NCBI GenBank assembly: GCA_946406585.1
Contig: CAMJLI010000116.1
Span: 1-6,388, forward strand
DNA: 6,388 nt
DNA from: an uncultured Prevotellaceae bacterium
Lineage (GTDB): Bacteria; Bacteroidota; Bacteroidia; Bacteroidales; Bacteroidaceae
Reading direction: 5' to 3'
Part shown: piece by piece, positions 1 through 6,388 of the stretch
Position numbering within the stretch: position 1 is the first letter of the stretch
Layout of the letters: every line of letters starts with the position of its first letter
The notes under the pieces: model-generated
Told to the model about the DNA's origin: nothing
Database searches by the model: none
What the model saw: only the letters and a program-made list of their open reading frames with translations
Translations under genes and position numbers: made by a program

Positions 1-1511
1 GCGTCGTCGGCTGTCATGTCGAAGAAAGGCACTTGCAGGATGCCTGCCGGGAAGCATATCTCGTTGGTAGTGGGATTGTAGTATGCGTTCACCGTTTGTG
101 GTGTCATGTGCCATTCGTCGCGGTCCACCGGCTTGCCAGCCTTGTAGTTGATGGTCCATTCATCCCAGAACTTCTTGCATTCGAGGACGTTCTCACAGAA
201 AGACTTCTTTGGGTCGATGGTCATTCCGCTGATGTCCTTCCACTTGTCGGGGTATCCCACTTTCACATAGAAAGTATTGAGTTTGTCGAGGGCGTTGCGC
301 TTGGTCTTGCTGTCCATCCAGTCTTGGGCCTCTATGCGCTGAGCCAACGCCACTTGCAGGTTGGCCACCAGCTTTTCCATCCTTTGCTTTGCAGCTGCGG
401 GGAAGTATTTCTCCACATAAATCTTGCCGAGCGATTCTCCCATTATGCTCTGCACCAGGTTGGTGGCGCGTTTCCATCGTGGGTGGTTCTCCTTGCGTCC
501 CGACATCACTTTGCCGAAGAAGTCGAAATGCTCTGCCTCCACCTCGTCGCTCAGAATGTTGGCGCATGAGTTGATGAGGTCCCATTCCACGTACGATTTC
601 ATTTGTGCCACTGTCAGTTCTCCGAAGATGGTGTTGGCTCCTTTTAGGAAGTCGGGCTGTCCCACCACAAGTTGGCGTATGTGTTCTGTCTTCACACCCT
701 CGGCAGTCATGAGGTCTGTGAGGTAGAGGTTGGGGTAGTCTTTCTCAAAGCTTTCCAACGAGACCTTGTTGTAGTTGGCTTCCACGTCACGCAGTTCGGT
801 TCTCGACTTCGACACCTCTGCCAGTCTTGTCTCTATGTTGAGCACGTCGTTCATTTTCAGCACTGATGCTTTCTGGCTGAATCCGAACAGGCGGAACATG
901 TTGACGATATGTTTTTTGTAAGCCTCCCTGATGGCAGTGGTGGCAGTGTCGGTGTCGAGGTAGTAGTCTTTCATTCCCAGTGTCAGTCCGCTCTGGTTGA
1001 TGTTGAGAATGTTCATCTTGGCGTTTTTCTCGTCAGCACCAAACCATGCGCTGTATGGCACTCCATATCCGAAAGCGGCATGTTCCTGTTGCCATTTTAT
1101 GATGGCATACATGTTCTTGCAAGCCTCGATTTGCTTTATCAGCGGCATTATGGGCTTCACTCCTTCTTTGTTGCGCCTGGTGGAGTCCATGGCGAGCTTG
1201 TAGAAGTCGCTTAGTTTCTGCTCCACGGTGCCGTTGTCGTATTTGTTCTTTTGCAGTTCGGTGAGTATACCGTTTATCCGTTCGTTGTTGTCTTGCTGCA
1301 AGCGGTCGAAACTGCCAAACCTGGAATAGGCGGCAGGCAGCGGATTGTTCTTTATCCATCCGCCACAGGCAAATTGGTAGAAGTCGTCACCTGGTTTTGC
1401 CGAGCGGTCAAGGTTTTCGAGAGGTATTCCCGATTGCAGTTTCTCTTGTCCAAATGATGGCATGGTTGCAGCTGTTATAGCCATGATGGAAATGATGGTT
1501 TTGATGTTCAT
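1..1511 (-). CDS. pepO: M13 family zinc metallopeptidase (PepO / neprilysin-like), N-terminal 503 codons, C-terminus beyond the window
   Basis: This is an exported endopeptidase of the neprilysin/PepO family, which cleaves oligopeptides with a single zinc. I translated it by hand from the ATG whose complement is at 1509-1511, and it stays open to the window edge. Residues 1-21 look like a signal peptide (K4, then a hydrophobic stretch, cleavage likely after SFG21); no Cys follows, so it is not a lipoprotein. The family's N-terminal signature GDDFYQFACGGW is at 41-52. The large helical M13 N-domain follows, and the catalytic domain begins with NAYYNP (475-480) and FPAGILQ (487-493). N475-A476 correspond to the substrate-binding Asn-Ala of neprilysin. 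By neprilysin spacing, HExxH should begin near residue 516, about 40 bases outside the window, so zinc ligands cannot be checked. An in-frame stop lies ten codons upstream with no other ATG between. There is no clear Shine-Dalgarno. The 27-bp gap to the ABC-F gene implies co-transcription. Confidence 0.93.
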   Translation of the reverse strand, partial: MNIKTIISIMAITAATMPSFGQEKLQSGIPLENLDRSAKPGDDFYQFACGGWIKNNPLPAAYSRFGSFDRLQQDNNERINGILTELQKNKYDNGTVEQKLSDFYKLAMDSTRRNKEGVKPIMPLIKQIEACKNMYAIIKWQQEHAAFGYGVPYSAWFGADEKNAKMNILNINQSGLTLGMKDYYLDTDTATTAIREAYKKHIVNMFRLFGFSQKASVLKMNDVLNIETRLAEVSKSRTELRDVEANYNKVSLESFEKDYPNLYLTDLMTAEGVKTEHIRQLVVGQPDFLKGANTIFGELTVAQMKSYVEWDLINSCANILSDEVEAEHFDFFGKVMSGRKENHPRWKRATNLVQSIMGESLGKIYVEKYFPAAAKQRMEKLVANLQVALAQRIEAQDWMDSKTKRNALDKLNTFYVKVGYPDKWKDISGMTIDPKKSFCENVLECKKFWDEWTINYKAGKPVDRDEWHMTPQTVNAYYNPTTNEICFPAGILQVPFFDMTADD

Positions 1512-1538
1512 GATGTTATGATTGTTTTTGAGGTGTGT

Positions 1539-3479
<1,941 letters not shown>

Positions 3480-3510
3480 TCTTTGATGTTGTTGTGAGCT
3501 AAACGAAATG

Positions 3511-3542
3511 CAAAAATACTCATTTATGGCAAGATTGCCAAA
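3511..3542 (-). promoter_or_regulatory. Bacteroidetes-type promoter for the ABC-F / M13 peptidase unit
   Basis: On the minus strand, TTTG (complement of 3539-3542) is followed after exactly 20 bp by TATTTTTG (complement of 3511-3518). This matches the published Bacteroides vegetative promoter consensus of TTTG at -33 and TAnnTTTG at -7 at every fixed base, with normal spacing. Counting from the -7 element, transcription should begin near 3504, giving a leader of about 25 bases before the ABC-F start at 3479. The position between two same-strand genes supports a separate transcription unit. I saw no comparable match in the short gaps at 1512-1538 or 6142-6172. Confidence 0.7.
3527..3540. repeat. 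14-bp perfect inverted repeat, TGGCAA-GA-TTGCCA, inside the promoter spacer
   Basis: The two 6-base arms are perfectly complementary around a 2-base centre. The repeat lies between the -33 and -7 elements and overlaps two bases of the -33 TTTG. As DNA it has the size and symmetry of an operator for a dimeric repressor. As RNA from the rhamnosidase transcript it could form at most a 5-bp hairpin with a 4-base loop (UGGCA-AUCU-UGCCA), followed some bases later by UAUUUUUG, which would make a weak terminator. Either reading is an inference, and a 14-bp palindrome can also occur by chance. Confidence 0.5.
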
Positions 3543-3543
3543 T

Positions 3544-6141
3544 TTATTCCGTTTTATTAACTCTTGCCCGCTTTGTCACCGTGAACGAACCGCTGCCATA
3601 TTCCTTCCATTCGTTCTCTCCTGGCAGGCATACGGAGGCTGTGGCTCCTTCGGGAATGGTGAACTCCCATATCCACGAGTCATTGTCATAGCGCCATGCG
3701 CTCTTTATAAGTCCTGCTGCAGACTTGTACTCGGCAGTGACATGCCCCAGCCGCCTGTCGATGACAGGCTTCATGATGACATGTCTGAAACCAGGATTGC
3801 TGGTGTCGGTGGCGATGCCAGCCACAGATTCCCATATCCACTGACACACACAGCCGTAGGCGTAGTGGTTGAAGCTGTTCATTCCCCTGGGACCCATCCC
3901 GACGTCTTTCATGTAACTGTTCCACCTCTCCCATATGGTGGTGGCGCCGTTGTCTATCGAGTAAAGCCAACTGGGGTTCTTGCGCTGGAAGAGCAATTCG
4001 TAGGCTATGTCTTCCATCCCGTTCTCGGTGAGCGTCTGCATGAGGATGGATGTGCCAAGGAAGCCTGTCTGAAGGCAGTTGCCATGTTCGGCAAAGTTCT
4101 CACGCAGTCTCGACTTCATCATTTCCCTTGCCTTGCCCTCCACGAGGTTGTTCTTCAGCGCAAAGAGTGCCGGTGTCTGCATGGTGTTCAGAATCCCGGT
4201 CTTGAACGTTCCGTCATCATTCAGGAAATGCTCTTTCAGGTATTCCTTGGCCTCGTCTTCCATCCGTCGATAAGAACTGTCGTCTCGTCCTGAGGCTGAT
4301 GCCATGTCGCCCATCATGTGGGCATCGATTGCCCAGTAAGAGGCAGACAGGTAGTTCCAGTAAGCCTTTGCTTCGGGCAGCAAGCCATCCTTGCCCCATG
4401 CTTTCCCGCTGCAGCTCTCCAAAGGCTCGTAACTCAGCCAGTCTGCCCATTGGTAGTTGGTGTTCTCCGCTGACAGCTTGTCATGGTCGTATTTCGTCTC
4501 GAAGACATGTCTCATGTAGCGTTCCATGGCTTCCCAGTTCTCGTTGATGATTTCCTTGTCGCCGAACTGCTTCCATACCGTCCATGGCACTATGATGCCT
4601 GCGTCAGCCCATCCCACGCGCATTTTCTCGTTTCCATACTGACCGACAGGCGCCACACCGGGGAACCCACCTTGGGAGTTCTGTGAGTCGCGCATGTCGC
4701 GCATCCATTTATGGAAGAACATGTCGGTGTTGGCGAAGAAAGTCCCTGTCTCGGTGAAGACTTGTGTGTCGGCAGTCCATCCAAGCCGCTCGTTGCGCTG
4801 AGGACAGTCCGTGGGAATGGATAGGTAGTTGGAGAGCTGTCCCCAATACGTGTTGGAAATCAGTTTGTTGACCATCTCGTTGCCAGTGGTTATTTTCCCC
4901 GTCTCCATCTCTTTTGTAATGGAGGTCACCGGCACCGACTCCACAGACTTGATGGTTACCTCGCCATTGGTTGTGACAGACAAGAAGCGGTAGCCAAAGA
5001 AGGTGCAACTGGGCAAGTAGGCGGCGTAGTCATCATTGCCGGAAAAGGTGTATGCCAGGCGCATCCCACTATCGGGGATGCGGAGGTTCAGGCGGTGGCA
5101 ACTGCCTTCCGGACCATCCATGCCACGACTTTTTGCGCCATTGCCATCGTTGAGCAGTTCGGCGGGCAGACATGTGATTGTGGTTCCCTCCTTTGCTTTG
5201 AATACGAATGATGGCACTGCGGAGCAGTTCTGTCCGAAGTCGATAACCAACGTCTCTCCTTCATTGACAGTCATTTCTTCTCCATCGGCAAACTCTTTGT
5301 TGACAACCACCTTGCCGTATTCCTCTTCCGAAGAGCCTGTCACCCCTTTCCATTTATATGCTTTTACTGGTTTCAGGGCAAGGTCATGCCTGTAGTACAC
5401 TTCGGCGCCGTTGGTCGGCAGTATCTCTCCCTTGAACTCGGTGTTGACCTCAGGCCTGGAGAAGTGTTGTGCATTGTCATGTCCCATAGGCTCGCGGGCA
5501 TCATACTCTTCACCATCGAAGATGCCGGCATGCTTCACCGGACCAGCTATTCCTGCCTTCCAATGGTCTTGGTCTGTACCATATAGTTGTTTGGTGCCGT
5601 CGGAATAGGTCAGCTGCAATACGCCACGAAAGGCGCACTTGCGGCCAATCATGCCCTCGTGTCCTCCAGGCGTGACGATTTTGTCAGCCCACCAGCCGGG
5701 GGTCACCTGTACAGACAGCACATTCTCGGCTTTTGACTTGAGGTTAAGCAAGTTGGTGATGTCGTAGGTGAAAGAACGTTTGGTCTTTTCGTGATGTGTG
5801 AAGCCGGGTTTCAGAATTTCTTTTCCCACCGTTTTCCCATTGGCATACAGGTGGTAAATGCCCAGTCCGGTTGTCTGCCATAGTGCCTTTGTCACCTTCT
5901 TCTCGTTCTTCACGGTGCATAGGAACCAACTGGCTCCGTCAGCGGCACGGTTGTTGACATTGTCTTCCACCTTGCCCGTAACTACTGGAGCGTCAGCAGC
6001 AGAAATCCATTCCGACATGCTCCAAACGTTATTGTCAAGTGGGGCGGTGAGCAGAGCCTCACCATTTTTCGGCTTAGTGCTGCATGCCATGGCCAAAAGG
6101 CTGGTGGCGATTACTGCAACGTGCTGTTTGTTGGTTTTCAT
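3544..6141 (-). CDS. Alpha-L-rhamnosidase, glycoside hydrolase family 78, predicted lipoprotein
   Basis: This enzyme removes terminal alpha-L-rhamnose from plant glycosides, pectin side chains or other polysaccharides by an inverting mechanism. Residues 1-20 form a lipoprotein signal (basic start, hydrophobic core, LAMA then C20). A beta-sandwich N-domain (about 80-245) includes GWWADKI (149-155) and DGEEYDARE (209-217). A second beta domain (about 290-390) has DFGQN (301-305). The (alpha/alpha)6 catalytic barrel (about 410-765) carries DCPQRNERLGW (445-455), followed by a C-terminal beta domain. Compared with Streptomyces avermitilis Rha78A, D445, R449, E451 and W455 match D630, R634, E636 (general acid) and W640. 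E738 in TTIWERW matches the base E895, and H759 matches H916; the 21-residue spacing between those two is kept. All catalytic positions are present, and 865 aa is a normal length. An in-frame stop 13 codons upstream with no other ATG fixes the start; AGGA lies 11 bases before it, a weak ribosome site. The substrate cannot be told from sequence. Confidence 0.96.
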   Translation of the reverse strand: MKTNKQHVAVIATSLLAMACSTKPKNGEALLTAPLDNNVWSMSEWISAADAPVVTGKVEDNVNNRAADGASWFLCTVKNEKKVTKALWQTTGLGIYHLYANGKTVGKEILKPGFTHHEKTKRSFTYDITNLLNLKSKAENVLSVQVTPGWWADKIVTPGGHEGMIGRKCAFRGVLQLTYSDGTKQLYGTDQDHWKAGIAGPVKHAGIFDGEEYDAREPMGHDNAQHFSRPEVNTEFKGEILPTNGAEVYYRHDLALKPVKAYKWKGVTGSSEEEYGKVVVNKEFADGEEMTVNEGETLVIDFGQNCSAVPSFVFKAKEGTTITCLPAELLNDGNGAKSRGMDGPEGSCHRLNLRIPDSGMRLAYTFSGNDDYAAYLPSCTFFGYRFLSVTTNGEVTIKSVESVPVTSITKEMETGKITTGNEMVNKLISNTYWGQLSNYLSIPTDCPQRNERLGWTADTQVFTETGTFFANTDMFFHKWMRDMRDSQNSQGGFPGVAPVGQYGNEKMRVGWADAGIIVPWTVWKQFGDKEIINENWEAMERYMRHVFETKYDHDKLSAENTNYQWADWLSYEPLESCSGKAWGKDGLLPEAKAYWNYLSASYWAIDAHMMGDMASASGRDDSSYRRMEDEAKEYLKEHFLNDDGTFKTGILNTMQTPALFALKNNLVEGKAREMMKSRLRENFAEHGNCLQTGFLGTSILMQTLTENGMEDIAYELLFQRKNPSWLYSIDNGATTIWERWNSYMKDVGMGPRGMNSFNHYAYGCVCQWIWESVAGIATDTSNPGFRHVIMKPVIDRRLGHVTAEYKSAAGLIKSAWRYDNDSWIWEFTIPEGATASVCLPGENEWKEYGSGSFTVTKRARVNKTE

Positions 6142-6172
6142 GCTTTTTGCTTTCCTACATTGGTTGATGGTC

Positions 6173-6388
6173 TTATTTCATTTTGTCCAGCAAACTTGCC
6201 AGTGCTTCGAGGTCACGGGCATCCACCTTGATGTCGAGCAAGTTGCCGTTGCGGTCGAAGAGTTTGTATGTGGGCCAGGAGTGTACGTTCAGGTGGTGCT
6301 CGATGGCGGCCTGCTGGTCGTTAGGCAGGTTGTAGTGTGCCACGTTCGGACCGCTGACGTTGTACTCCTTGATGACGTTCTCCCATGC
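6173..6388 (-). CDS. Thioredoxin-fold protein (TlpA/AhpC-like), C-terminal 71 residues, N-terminus beyond the window
   Basis: The frame ending in TAA (complement of 6173-6175) is open to the window edge and encodes 71 residues ending in LDKMK. It resembles the C-terminal half of Bacteroidetes thioredoxin-like envelope proteins. A helix with WENVIKEYN is followed by an HYNLPNDQQAAIE segment, then the strand HLNVHSWPTYKLFDRNGNLLD, in which the Pro of SWPTY sits at the cis-proline position facing the active site. A final helix (RDLEALASLLDKM) closes the fold. The part that would hold a CxxC redox motif, signal peptide or extra N-terminal domain lies outside, so redox activity cannot be confirmed. 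The gene ends 31 bp before the rhamnosidase with no promoter seen between them, so the two are probably co-transcribed. It could also be a redox-inactive relative lacking the cysteines. Confidence 0.75.
   Translation of the reverse strand, partial: AWENVIKEYNVSGPNVAHYNLPNDQQAAIEHHLNVHSWPTYKLFDRNGNLLDIKVDARDLEALASLLDKMK

Larger units (their letters stand above)
3480..3543 (-). other. Intergenic spacer between the rhamnosidase stop and the ABC-F start
   Basis: This 64-bp gap is the longest non-coding stretch in the window. Read on the minus strand, it holds the -33 element immediately after the rhamnosidase TAA, then the palindrome, the -7 element and a leader of about 25 bases. No Shine-Dalgarno-like purine run is seen before the ABC-F ATG; the last bases of the leader are A-rich (CATCAAAGA), as is common in Bacteroidetes. 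A strong Rho-independent terminator for the rhamnosidase is not evident. Confidence 0.8.

Noticed and set aside
33..569. Plus-strand open frame of 178 codons
   Set aside because: It is antisense to the M13 peptidase, whose minus-strand frame is continuous from 1511 to the window edge and contains conserved family motifs.
1..1511. Broken M13 peptidase lacking its zinc site
   Set aside because: The missing HExxH is explained by the window edge: neprilysin spacing places it about 13 codons outside, and the frame is intact up to that edge.
1470..1521. ATGATG-rich tract near the start of the M13 peptidase gene
   Set aside because: It reflects Ile and Met codons of the signal peptide (ATC, ATT, ATG on the minus strand) and has no regular repeat unit.
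3508..4293. Plus-strand open frame of 261 codons that starts in the intergenic spacer
   Set aside because: It is antisense to the catalytic domain of the rhamnosidase apart from its first dozen codons. No plus-strand promoter was seen and the product has no recognisable domain.
3544..6388. Polysaccharide utilisation locus
   Set aside because: A single GH78 gene is present with no SusC/SusD pair, sugar transporter or sensor in the window. A locus could extend to the right, but nothing here shows it.

Overview
The window reads as ordinary chromosome of a Bacteroidales bacterium, most likely Prevotella or a close relative. Three things point there: one promoter matches the Bacteroidetes consensus (TTTG, 20 bp, TAnnTTTG); the starts have weak or no Shine-Dalgarno sequences, with A-rich leaders; and the gene content fits (a GH78 rhamnosidase lipoprotein, a thioredoxin-like protein of the TlpA/AhpC kind, an ABC-F ATPase with the FSGGW signature, and a PepO-like M13 peptidase). 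The genus is an inference from general resemblance, not from a marker gene.

All four genes lie on the minus strand and are tightly packed, so transcription runs from right to left. They are: the last 71 codons of a thioredoxin-fold protein (6173-6388, cut by the window edge); a complete 865-residue alpha-L-rhamnosidase of family GH78 (3544-6141), 31 bp downstream; a 64-bp spacer with a good Bacteroidetes promoter and a 14-bp perfect palindrome (3480-3543); a complete 646-residue ABC-F ATPase (1539-3479); and, 27 bp further on, the first 503 codons of an M13 zinc metallopeptidase (1-1511), cut about 13 codons before its expected HExxH zinc motif.

The layout suggests two transcription units. 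The first carries the thioredoxin-like protein and the rhamnosidase, both likely to act in the cell envelope. The second starts at the promoter at 3511-3542 and carries the ABC-F factor, which acts on ribosomes, and the exported peptidase. No functional link between the members of the second pair is visible beyond co-transcription. There is no SusC/SusD pair, sugar regulator, RNA gene, mobile element or CRISPR array in the window, and no non-coding stretch longer than 64 bp. I found no sign of an undescribed system; the most interesting site is the palindrome between the two promoter elements.
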